Positions 16,960-24,839 of a DNA stretch of 64,000 nucleotides are shown here, piece by piece (positions within the stretch are counted from its first letter, which is position 1; each line of letters starts with the position of its first letter). The notes beneath the pieces were generated by a model that was not told where the DNA came from, searched no databases, and saw nothing but the letters and a program-made list of their open reading frames with translations. The position numbers were made by a program, and so were the translations under genes. The stretch is from Acidimicrobiaceae bacterium (GTDB lineage Bacteria > Actinomycetota > Acidimicrobiia > Acidimicrobiales > UBA8190): NCBI GenBank assembly GCA_003151475.1, contig PLXQ01000066.1, positions 62,933 through 126,932 on the forward strand, read 5' to 3'.

Positions 16960-17086
16960 GGGCGCGCCAGAGAGCCAGTCCCATGCAGATGGGGATGATC
17001 ATGAGCGTACGGGTCAGCTTGACGACGACGGCATACGAGGTCGCCCCGTGCCCGAAGCTGGACGACGCCACCACGACGGAGGACAT
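16960..17086 (-). pseudogene. Remnant of a YeiH/UPF0324 membrane protein
   Basis: The minus strand encodes SSVVVASSSFGHGATSYAVV followed by VKLTRTLMIIPICMGLALWR. This matches an internal YeiH-family segment (GHxATSYAVVVKLTRTLMIIP). Normal proteins have about 330 residues; here both sides are lost and the frame downstream is unrelated. It touches the LysR start back to back, as yeiH and its LysR regulator are often divergent neighbours. A deletion seems to have fused them. Confidence 0.6.
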
Positions 17087-17992
17087 GTCGTTTCCCCGAT
17101 CTACGCTCTCTCGAGCTGCTGCGCACGGTGGCTGAGCGGGGTTCGATCCGGCAGGCGGCGCTGGTCCACAACATCAGCCAACCGGCGCCGAGCATGCGGC
17201 TTCACTCGCTGGAGCGGGTCCTGGGCCTCGAGCTCCTCGACCGGTCCCGAGGCCGGGCCCAGCTCACCCCCACCGGATTGGCCGTGATCGGGTGGAGTGA
17301 GGACGTCCTCGATGCCATGCGCACGTTTCTCCTCAGCGCGGCGGCGGTGCGCTCCGAAGGAGACCCACCTCCGAGTGGTTGCCAGCATGACGGTGGCGGA
17401 GTATTTGGCTCCCGTCTGGCTCGGCCGCCTTCGGGTATCTGATCCGGACATCGTCGTGTCGTTACAGATGGGCAACTCCGAACGTGCCGCTGAGGTGGTC
17501 GATCAGATGGGGAGCGATATCGGATTCGTCGAAGGTCAAAGCGCCCCTCACGGACTGAGTTCCCGCGTGGTCCAGGCCGATGACCTCGTGCTGGTGGTGG
17601 CGCCTTCGCATGCATGGGCCCGCCGCCGCGTCGCCGTATCGCCGTCAGAACTCGCCACCACGCCCTTGGTTCTCCGGGAGGTCGGTTCCGGTACCCGGGA
17701 GGTCCTCGAGGCGGCCCTTGGCTCGCTTGGTTTCGAAGCAATCCCTTCAGTTGCCATGGCTTCGACGACTGCCATCAAGGCTGCCGCCATCTCGGGTGCC
17801 GGTCCTGCCGTTCTCAGCCGGCTTGCGACCGACTCTGAGGTTGAGGACGGCCGACTGGCTGTCGTTCCGACTGAAGGAATTCCGCTCGGACGGTCGGTCC
17901 GGGCGGTGTGGCGGCGAGATCGGCCCCTGACACCACCGGCCAAGCGGTTGCTACGACAGATAGAAACGCACATCAAAGCGGAGCGGACGTGA
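17085..17992 (+). pseudogene. LysR-family regulator with two frame breaks
   Basis: The winged-helix part (DLRSLELLRTVAERGSIRQA, then SQPAPSMRLHSLERVLGLEL) is in one frame and the effector domain (VVASMTVAEYLAPVWLGRLR onward, ending at 17992) in another. Removing one C from the CCCC run at 17094-17097 would join ATG 17085 to the helix-turn-helix as MSFPDLRSLE. Removing one C near 17365 would restore EGDHLRVVAS. Both breaks are extra Cs in C runs, so either a pseudogene or sequence errors. The intact form would be about 300 residues. Confidence 0.7.
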
Positions 17993-18608
17993 GGGGATCA
18001 GGCGACCCCCGGCGACCTCGCACCAGGACGTCGATGGCCCTCGCCTTCCCCTCGGGACCCCCAACCCAACGATCCACGCGCTCGGCCCGTTCGATCTCGA
18101 GGATCCCGTCGAGGTCGGCGACCACGTCGTCCGGCCCATACAGGACAGCGAGGTCCTGTGGTCCGCCGTACCCCTCGGTTAGGTTCGAGAGATCGTGACC
18201 GACCACCAGCATCGTTCCACCCACGGCCACTGATTTCGCCATCAGAGCGAAGACCCGGTGTCGGACCTCCGTCGGCAGATGGAGGTACATCACCACAACG
18301 AGGTCGTAGGTGTTCGGTGGTATCCACATGGCGACGTCACCTCGCACCCAATCCACCGTCACGCCACGTTCCTCGGCTAATCGGCGCGCTTTCTCCAGTC
18401 CGACCGATGAGAAGTCGACCCCGACAACACGCCATCCCTTTTCGGCGAGCCAGATGGCGTTGCGACCCTCGCCGCACGCCACGTCGAGGGCGGTTCCAAC
18501 CTTCAGGTTCGCCACCTGCTCGACGAGGAATCGATTCGGACCCGAGCCCCATACCAACTCGCCACCCTCGTACCGCTTGTCCCATGCCTGCTCGTCCACG
18601 GTGTTCAT
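17973..18608 (-). CDS. Class I SAM-dependent methyltransferase (TehB-like)
   Basis: A 211-residue methyltransferase. Motif I ALDVACGEGRNAIWLAEKGW followed by VVGVDFSSVGLEKA, motif II-like DWVRGDVAMWIPPNTYDLVV and motif III GGTMLVVGHD are intact. The GEGRNAxxLAxxGxxVxGVDxS form is typical of TehB/thiopurine-type enzymes that methylate small thiols or metalloids. GGAGG lies eleven bases before ATG 18608. It overlaps the end of the LysR-like gene by 20 bases and follows the MMPL gene on the same strand. Confidence 0.85.
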   Translation of the reverse strand: MNTVDEQAWDKRYEGGELVWGSGPNRFLVEQVANLKVGTALDVACGEGRNAIWLAEKGWRVVGVDFSSVGLEKARRLAEERGVTVDWVRGDVAMWIPPNTYDLVVVMYLHLPTEVRHRVFALMAKSVAVGGTMLVVGHDLSNLTEGYGGPQDLAVLYGPDDVVADLDGILEIERAERVDRWVGGPEGKARAIDVLVRGRRGSPDPLTSAPL

Positions 18609-18641
18609 TGTCGTATTTCACCTCCTTGGGCCAACGAACGT

Positions 18642-20846
18642 CTAATGCGAGAAGTGCACCGTCGGCAGGATCCGCGCCAGCCAACGTGGTTGATGCCAAC
18701 TGTGGTGGTGGCCGAGTCGCAGTAGCACGGGGAGGAGCACAAGGCGGACCACGATGGCGTCGAGAGCGACGGCCACAGCGAGGATGACGCCCATCTCTTT
18801 GGGGGCAAGGGGTCCCGAAAGGGCGAAGGTCAGGAACACGGCGATCATGACGGCCGCGGCCGAGATCACGACCCGGCCAGAGGCATGGACCGAGCCCACC
18901 ATGGCGTGTTCAGGGTCCGCATGGGTCTCGTAGCTCTCCTTCGCCGCTGACAGGAGGAACAGCGTGTAGTCCATTGCCACGCCGAACACCATGGCCCCGA
19001 AGAACAGCGGTCCCCAGGCGTCGACGAACCCTTGGGGGGTGAAATGCAGGAGCCCCGAGAGGTATCCGTCTTGGAAGATCAACCGTGCGATTCCGAAGGC
19101 GCCGGCCACCGACAAGGCAGTGATCAGGACTCCGGCGGCAGCGAGGAGCGGAGCGCCGAGGGCCGTAAGGAGCAGGATGAAGCCGATTCCGGCGAGCAAC
19201 CCGAACACGAGTGGGGTGTGCGAGGCCAGGGTCTGCTGGAGATCGTGGTTCTCGGCGGCGGCGCCGCCCACCAGGCTGCCGGTAGGCAGAACCCGGCGGA
19301 TCCGGTCGATGGTGGCTCCGGTGGCCGACGCGGAAGGCCCTGTGGTGGGCACGACCTGGTCCAGCGTCCACCCGGCGTGGGTCGGACCGGCGATGGTGGT
19401 GGCAATCCCGGCGGTCCGGGCCAGGGTGGCAAGGGCGGCTCGCTGGCGATCGGCGCGGACGAGGACCTGCAGGGTTCCCGGGGCACCGGGACCGAAGGCC
19501 TTGGTGATCTCGTCATACCCGACTCGGGCGTTGGCAGTGGGCGGCACGATGGTGATCGAAGGCATGTTGGTGCGCAGTCCGATGACGGGCGCGGCGGCGA
19601 GGAAGAGCACGCCGAGTGCGGCGAGACCAGCGGGCAGGGGATGGCGCCACAGCATGCGGCCCCAGGCGTTGAGACGTTCGTCGAGACCGGGGCGGGTCCG
19701 CGTACGGGGACGCCGGCGGAGTCGGATGTGGCCGGCGTTGACCCGGGTACCCAGCCGTCCGAGCACGGCTGGAAGCAGCGTCAGGGTGGCGGCCAGGACG
19801 GCGACGACGGACAGCATGATGCCCAGGGCCATGGAGCGAAAGGCAGGGCTCGGCACGATGAGGATGGCGGCGAGAGAGCCCAGTACGGTGACGGCGCTGA
19901 AGGCAACGGCCTTGCCGGCGGTGTCAACGGTCTCGGCCACTGCGGCCACCACACCGATTCGATCACCGGGCTCAACCCCTCGCCGCGCCAGGGCAGCGCG
20001 GAAACGCACGACCAGGAACAAGGCGTAGTCGATCCCGAGGGCCAAGGCGAACATCAGGGCGAAGTTGAGCGCCCAGATGGACACGGGGGCGATGTGGGTG
20101 GCGAGCACAAGAGCACCGGCGGCGACGAGCAATCCCACCATTGTGAGCATGAGCGGAAGACCGGCGGCGACCAGGCTGCCGAAGGCGATGACCAAGATGA
20201 TCATCGTCACCGGCCATGAGAGCATCTCGGAGCGGAGCATGGCACTGCGATTGGCGGAGTTGAAGTTGGCCCACAGTGCGCTGTCGCCGGTCAGGGTCAC
20301 TGAGATACCGGGTCGAGACAAACGCCCGAGCGGTGCGGCCAGGGCGTCGGCAGCACGGACCATGGCGTTGGCGTCGCCGCTAGCCCCCGCGCTCACGACC
20401 CCGGTCGTGCCATCGGCCGACAACGAGACCCCCGCTTTGGGCGCCACCACGGCGGAGACACTCCGGTTCGCGTGCAGGAGCGCCGAGACCTTGGTCAGAA
20501 CTGATTGGGCGGCTGGATCGGTGCCGATCGGGCCGTGGCGGTCAACGATCACCACCTGGAGGGCGGTAGCGCCCAGGCCGGAGAAGTCCTTTTGGATGAT
20601 CGCCCTGGCTTTCACCGACTGGCTGGTCGAGTCCTGCCAGCCAGCGCCGGCCAGAGCGTGTTCGACCTGAGGGGCGAAGGCGCCGAAGACGGTGAGGACA
20701 ATGAGCCACACCACAAGCACGGCACGCAGGTGGGTGGCAGACCAGGCGCCCAGGCGAGCCATCGGACCACGGCGGTGGGTGGGCGACCCGATGAGAGCCG
20801 CCGCCTGGGCGCTCTGGGTCGTTGGCCTCAAGGGGGTCGTGGTCAT
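18642..20846 (-). CDS. MMPL/RND-family transporter
   Basis: A 734-residue membrane protein with the actinobacterial MMPL layout: one helix, a 150-residue extracytoplasmic loop, five helices (GIDYALFLVVRFRAAL motif), a long linker and the same pattern repeated (AMDYTLFLLSAAKESYE). These transporters export lipids, siderophores or drugs using proton motive force. Divergent from the CsoR-family gene across 189 bases containing two CsoR-type operators, so probably regulated by it. Cargo unknown; sulfur-related export is a possibility from context. Confidence 0.85.
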   Translation of the reverse strand: MTTTPLRPTTQSAQAAALIGSPTHRRGPMARLGAWSATHLRAVLVVWLIVLTVFGAFAPQVEHALAGAGWQDSTSQSVKARAIIQKDFSGLGATALQVVIVDRHGPIGTDPAAQSVLTKVSALLHANRSVSAVVAPKAGVSLSADGTTGVVSAGASGDANAMVRAADALAAPLGRLSRPGISVTLTGDSALWANFNSANRSAMLRSEMLSWPVTMIILVIAFGSLVAAGLPLMLTMVGLLVAAGALVLATHIAPVSIWALNFALMFALALGIDYALFLVVRFRAALARRGVEPGDRIGVVAAVAETVDTAGKAVAFSAVTVLGSLAAILIVPSPAFRSMALGIMLSVVAVLAATLTLLPAVLGRLGTRVNAGHIRLRRRPRTRTRPGLDERLNAWGRMLWRHPLPAGLAALGVLFLAAAPVIGLRTNMPSITIVPPTANARVGYDEITKAFGPGAPGTLQVLVRADRQRAALATLARTAGIATTIAGPTHAGWTLDQVVPTTGPSASATGATIDRIRRVLPTGSLVGGAAAENHDLQQTLASHTPLVFGLLAGIGFILLLTALGAPLLAAAGVLITALSVAGAFGIARLIFQDGYLSGLLHFTPQGFVDAWGPLFFGAMVFGVAMDYTLFLLSAAKESYETHADPEHAMVGSVHASGRVVISAAAVMIAVFLTFALSGPLAPKEMGVILAVAVALDAIVVRLVLLPVLLRLGHHHSWHQPRWLARILPTVHFSH

Positions 20847-20896
20847 GAGGGCTCGTCACTTTCGTGAGACGACGTGGGCGATGGTGCCTGTGACAC

Positions 20897-20944
20897 ATAC
20901 CCTAGGGGGTATAGTCGCATTAGGCAACATACCACCAGGGGTAT
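20897..20944. promoter_or_regulatory. Two CsoR/CstR-type operators
   Basis: ATACCCTAGGGGGTAT (20897-20912) and ATACCACCAGGGGTAT (20929-20944) are imperfect palindromes of the ATACCC-GGGTAT type bound by CsoR-family tetramers. The starts are 32 bases apart, about three helical turns. They lie in the MMPL/CsoR divergent region and could control both genes. Confidence 0.75.
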
Positions 20945-21035
20945 ATGTTCCCGAGAACGAGAATCCCGAGAACCGCTGGCGCATCGGCAGCTCCATGGGC
21001 GCCGCATGAGACAACCTCTGAGAGGAAGGACGACA

Positions 21036-21305
21036 ATGCAGCTACCCGACGAGGTGGTCAACGACGTGCGGAAGCGCCTCCGGCGGGTCGCTGGCCAGGT
21101 CCAAGGTGTCGAGCGGATGCTCGAGGAGGGTCGCGAGTGCCGTGACGTGGTGACCCAGATCTCGGCCGCCACCAAGGCCCTCGAGCAAGCCGGGTTCCGT
21201 CTCGTCGCGTCGGGTCTCGCGTACTGCCTCGAGCACCCCGAGGACGCCGAAGCTGACGGCTACCCGATCGACGCCGTCCAGAAGATGTTCATGAAACTTG
21301 CCTGA
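21036..21305 (+). CDS. CsoR-family repressor of the Cys-Cys (CstR-like) type
   Basis: An 89-residue all-helical DUF156/CsoR protein (RLRRVAGQVQGVERMLEEGR) from ATG 21036 with GGAAGG upstream. The copper set in CsoR is Cys36, His61, Cys65. Here Cys35 and Cys64 are kept but the His position is Gly60. CstR, the persulfide sensor of staphylococci, keeps the two Cys and lacks the His. With SQR, DsrE2, TusE and rhodanese genes next door, persulfide sensing is the better inference than Cu(I). Two matching operators lie upstream. Confidence 0.85.
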   Translation: MQLPDEVVNDVRKRLRRVAGQVQGVERMLEEGRECRDVVTQISAATKALEQAGFRLVASGLAYCLEHPEDAEADGYPIDAVQKMFMKLA

Positions 21306-21333
21306 CGGTAGGCCTCCGCCGTGGCAGAGTCGA

Positions 21334-22515
21334 TCACGACCAGCGCTCGACGGTCGTCAGTCCGATGAGCCGGTCGAAGTGGCGCAGAACCTCACCGCCC
21401 GCGTCTCGGGCGACGGCCAGAGCGCCAGGGACATCCAGGTTTTCAAACAGGACGTGCCGCACCTCCCGGGCCGCGGTGTCCGAGGCACCGGGCTTCGATT
21501 CCAGGCTTCGCAAGGTCTCGAGCTCACCCTCGGCCCGGTCGAGCTCGGACTCCGAGAACTCCCACGATTCGTTCCACGGCCGCGAAAGGATGAGGAGCCG
21601 GATGGCGGCCGCCGACCACCGCTCCAACAGGTCGTGGACGAACACCAGGTTGCCGGTGGACTTGGCCATCTTCGTGTTTTCCGCCATCACGGTTCCGATG
21701 TGCATCCAGGACCGGGCGAAGGGGTGTACCCCGGTGAAAGCCTCGGCCTGGGCGGCCTCATAGGCGTGGTGCGGGAACGCCAGGTCGGCGCCCCCGGCGT
21801 GGAGGTCCACTGTGGCGCCGAAGGTGGTGAGCGCCATGGCGGTGCACTCCGCGTGCCAGCCTGGCCGCCCCGGGCCCCATGGACTCGGCCATGCCGGCTC
21901 GTCCCCGATGGAACGCATCCACAACGCAACATCGAGCGGATCATCCTTGTTCGGGTCGTCGGGGTGGCCGCCACGTTCGGACGCCAATGACATCGCTTCG
22001 TCGCGAGTGAGTCCGGCCGTCTCATGGACCGCAGCGCCACGGAAGTACACCGAGCCGTTGCGTTCATAGGCGAGCCCCCGGGTCAGCAGCTCTGCGGCCA
22101 GGATGACGACACCGTCAACGTGGTCGTGGCTGCGGGGCTCGAACGCCGGATGAGAGATGCCTAAAAGATCCATGTCGCGCTCGAAGCGGTAGGACTGCTG
22201 GGTGGCCAACGACCTCCACGGCACGCCCTCCACCTGGGCCTGGAGGAGCAAGTGATCGTCGACGTCGGTGATGTTGCGGCATACCTCGACAGGGTGCCCG
22301 GTCAACCGGAGGATCCGGGCAGCCATGTCCGCCCACACGAAGGTGGCTGCGTGACCCAGGTGTGTGGTGTCGTAGGGGGTGATCCCACAGACGTAGATGC
22401 GCCCCGTGCCCATCAAAGGCAACCGGGTGCCCCCGATCTCCACGGTTCGGAGTGTGTCCTCGTCCAAGGCCGCCACGGTTCCCGAAGAATCTCCTCTCCC
22501 GGTGAGCAACGTCAC
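21334..22515 (-). CDS. MshC-like cysteine ligase (cysteinyl-tRNA synthetase family)
   Basis: A 393-residue class I synthetase-like enzyme. YVCGITPYDTTHLGHAATFV is the MshC form of the HIGH region, WHAECTAMA carries zinc ligands and KMAKSTGNLVFV is the KMSKS loop. MshC joins cysteine to GlcN-inositol in mycothiol synthesis. Length fits MshC (about 410) rather than CysS (about 470). It is the last gene of the sqr-tusE-dsrE2 operon, GTG start with AAGGAA upstream. It may be the only mycothiol ligase or an island paralogue making thiols for sulfide handling. Confidence 0.8.
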   Translation of the reverse strand: MTLLTGRGDSSGTVAALDEDTLRTVEIGGTRLPLMGTGRIYVCGITPYDTTHLGHAATFVWADMAARILRLTGHPVEVCRNITDVDDHLLLQAQVEGVPWRSLATQQSYRFERDMDLLGISHPAFEPRSHDHVDGVVILAAELLTRGLAYERNGSVYFRGAAVHETAGLTRDEAMSLASERGGHPDDPNKDDPLDVALWMRSIGDEPAWPSPWGPGRPGWHAECTAMALTTFGATVDLHAGGADLAFPHHAYEAAQAEAFTGVHPFARSWMHIGTVMAENTKMAKSTGNLVFVHDLLERWSAAAIRLLILSRPWNESWEFSESELDRAEGELETLRSLESKPGASDTAAREVRHVLFENLDVPGALAVARDAGGEVLRHFDRLIGLTTVERWS

Positions 22516-22535
22516 GTCTTCCTTTCTGACCGGAA

Positions 22536-23003
22536 CTAGGTGAAGATGATCTCGCCTCCGGCTGCCATTGCGTAGAACTCACCGACGGTGATGATGTCCT
22601 TCACCTGGTCGACGAGATCGTCCTTAGTCAGTTCGAACAGGTCGCACGACGCTTTGCACCCGTAGAGCCCGGCGCCCGTGTCCGAGATCATCTCGATGAA
22701 CTCGGGGATCGACGGGATGTCGAGCTTCTCCATCTTGCGCTCGAGATAATGCGTCATGACCGACGATATACCCGGGAGCCCCCCGGCCATCGTGGCCAGG
22801 TGGAGGCCGGGATTCCCGACGGTGGCCACCTTGATGTGGTCGTGACGCCTCTTGTGCACGGCGTCGAGGCCGAAGAAGGTGAAGAACAGGTTTGCCTCGA
22901 TGCCCTCGGCCCGCGCCCCGTTGGCCATGATCAGCGCCGGGTAGATGCCTTCGAGGGAGCCCTTGGACACGATGATGGAAACCTTCTCGATGGTGTCGCC
23001 CAT
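22536..23003 (-). CDS. DsrE2-type sulfur-carrier protein
   Basis: A 155-residue DsrE/DsrF/DrsH-family protein: KVSIIVSKGSLEGIYPALIM, EANLFFTFFGLDAVHK and the Cys-bearing YGCKASCDLFELT near residue 120. DsrE2 proteins carry persulfide sulfur and often accompany rhodanese and TusA/TusE genes. A ribosome-binding site (GAGGAAAGGAA) precedes ATG 23003. Membership in the sqr operon supports a sulfur-relay role in the cytoplasm. Confidence 0.85.
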   Translation of the reverse strand: MGDTIEKVSIIVSKGSLEGIYPALIMANGARAEGIEANLFFTFFGLDAVHKRRHDHIKVATVGNPGLHLATMAGGLPGISSVMTHYLERKMEKLDIPSIPEFIEMISDTGAGLYGCKASCDLFELTKDDLVDQVKDIITVGEFYAMAAGGEIIFT

Positions 23004-23042
23004 GGTGCGTTCCTTTCCTCGATTCCAAGATTCTCCGTGCGG

Positions 23043-23360
23043 TCAGATGCAGCCGCGGGGTTTCGGGATGCCGGCGATCTTGGCGGCGGTCTTGGCCGGG
23101 CCCTTCGGGAACAACTCGTAGAGCTCCTTCACCGACACTCCGGAGGTCTTCCCGAGCACGCGGACCGTCGGCCCCGTTCCCTTCTCGGCGTACTCGGTCC
23201 GCATGAACTTGAGCACCCGCCAGTGCTGTTCGGTCAGCTCGTCGATCCCCGAGGCTCGGGCGATCTCCGGCGCCATCTCCTCGGTCCACTCGTCGGGGTT
23301 CTCGAAGAACCCCTCGTCGTTGACGGCGACATTTTTGCCGGCATAGGTGGCCGTGGGCAT
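23043..23360 (-). CDS. tusE: TusE/DsrC-family sulfur relay protein
   Basis: A 105-residue protein with the family core EWTEEMAPEIARASGIDELT and tail LFPKGPAKTAAKIAGIPKP ending RGCI. The penultimate Cys104 (CysA) is present. CysB, eleven residues earlier in DsrC of sulfite reducers and sulfur oxidisers, is Ala93. That makes it TusE-like: able to carry a persulfide but not to form the DsrC intramolecular trisulfide. Between SQR and DsrE2 in one operon. Confidence 0.85.
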   Translation of the reverse strand: MPTATYAGKNVAVNDEGFFENPDEWTEEMAPEIARASGIDELTEQHWRVLKFMRTEYAEKGTGPTVRVLGKTSGVSVKELYELFPKGPAKTAAKIAGIPKPRGCI

Positions 23361-23385
23361 GGTCAGAACCTTCTGAAAGACGTGG

Positions 23386-24630
23386 TCACGATCGCGACGG
23401 CTCCCGATGTTTGCCCCGGTCGGGCATGGCGGAGCCGACGCCGGGAATGTCGCGGCCGGGCAGCAGCCTGTGCCAGTAGAACGACTGGAACATGAGCTTG
23501 CCCAAGTGATTGAGGCGCGACTCCTTGAGCAGCGGGAGCCCGACCGAGGTGGGGAAATGACCCGGAAGGGGCTCGGTTTCGTAGTTGAAGTCGATGAGAA
23601 GCGCCTTGTGGAAGCCGGACTCGATGAAGCAATTGGCATGGCCGTCGTAGCTGCCGTCGAGCGGCTTGCCGGACAGGAAGCGGCGGATGTTCTCCACCAA
23701 GATCTCGCCCTCGAAATGGGTGACGGAACCCGCCTTCGACACCGGCAGATTGGCGGCATCGCCGATGACGAACACGTTCTGTCGGGCTTTGGACTGCAGC
23801 GTGTGCTCGTCGGTGGGCACGAAGTTGAGCTCGTCGCCGAGGCCCGGCGATCGGCCCACGTAGGCAGCACCGCTGTGGAGGGGGACGACGACGGCGAGGT
23901 CGAAACCGACCTCCCGACCGTCGTAGGAGACCAATCGCCCTCCGGGGCCATCGACCTCTCCGGTATTGAACTCGGTGACCAGCTCGACACCTTTCTCCTC
24001 GAGCAGCCCGGCCAAGGTGGCGGAGGCGACCGGCTTGGTGAAAGCACCATCGAGCGGGGTCACGTAGGTGATTCCCACCCGATCACGGATGCCGAGCTCC
24101 TGGAAGTACCAGTCGGCCAGGAAGCAGAACTCCAACGGCGCCACCGGGCACTTGATGGGCATGTCGACGACGTTGACGACCAGACGCCCGCCGTCGAACC
24201 AGGTGAAAGCGTCGTGCAGGCCGGCCGCCCCTTCGGGCGTATAGAAGGTGAAGACCTTCTCCAACCAGCCTGGACCGAGAAGGCCCTCGGTCTCCTCGGC
24301 GACCAGGGTCGAGCCGGTGGCCACGACGAGCACGTCGTATTCGAGGGCTGTCCCGTCGCCGAGCCAGACCCGCTCGGTTTCGAGGTCCACCCGCTCGATC
24401 GCCGCTTGGCGGTAGTCGATCCCACGGCGAAGCTGACGCTGACGAGGGCGGATGATCTCGTCGAGGCGGGCCAGGCCGAAGGGCACGAAGAGAAGTCCAG
24501 GCTGGTAGACGTGGCTGTCGTCCTGATCCACTACGACGATCTGGACCCTGTCGTCGAGAACTCGCCGCAGCCTATTGGCGGCCAGCGTTCCCCCAGTACC
24601 CCCTCCGAGAACGACGATGCGCTCAACCAC
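23386..24630 (-). CDS. sqr: Sulfide:quinone oxidoreductase-family flavoprotein
   Basis: A 414-residue FAD protein. VVLGGGTGGTLAANRLRR binds FAD; VYQPGLLFVPFGL and the MPIKCPVAPLEFCFLADWY segment with Cys161 are typical of SQR/flavocytochrome c homologues; VFVIGDAANLPVSKAG is the second flavin motif. Cys161 and Cys334 are candidates for the redox pair. SQR oxidises sulfide to protein-bound persulfide or polysulfide and reduces quinone at the membrane. First gene of a four-gene operon whose other products fit downstream sulfur transfer. Confidence 0.85.
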   Translation of the reverse strand: MVERIVVLGGGTGGTLAANRLRRVLDDRVQIVVVDQDDSHVYQPGLLFVPFGLARLDEIIRPRQRQLRRGIDYRQAAIERVDLETERVWLGDGTALEYDVLVVATGSTLVAEETEGLLGPGWLEKVFTFYTPEGAAGLHDAFTWFDGGRLVVNVVDMPIKCPVAPLEFCFLADWYFQELGIRDRVGITYVTPLDGAFTKPVASATLAGLLEEKGVELVTEFNTGEVDGPGGRLVSYDGREVGFDLAVVVPLHSGAAYVGRSPGLGDELNFVPTDEHTLQSKARQNVFVIGDAANLPVSKAGSVTHFEGEILVENIRRFLSGKPLDGSYDGHANCFIESGFHKALLIDFNYETEPLPGHFPTSVGLPLLKESRLNHLGKLMFQSFYWHRLLPGRDIPGVGSAMPDRGKHREPSRS

Positions 24631-24802
24631 GGTCCCAGGGTGGCAGGAGTCGGAAAGCCACGGTAGGGGCGAACGTCCCGATACGAAGGAAGGGCCCTTG
24701 TGCCCTTCCCACCCCAGTCCCTCCCTGGCAGGCTGCCAATGAACCGAGCGGAGCAGGAGATGGACACGATGAGCAGCCGAGGGCGTGCGTCGGACACCAG
24801 AA

Positions 24803-24839
24803 ACCCACGATGACGCCGCGGCGCGTCGTCATCGTGGGT
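24803..24839 (+). other. Perfect 13-bp hairpin across a start codon
   Basis: ACCCACGATGACG (24803-24815) and its exact complement (24827-24839) flank an 11-base GC-rich loop. The left arm contains the ATG of the CoA-disulfide reductase-rhodanese gene and no ribosome-binding site lies before it. In mRNA the start would be sequestered. Regulatory meaning is inference. Confidence 0.5.
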
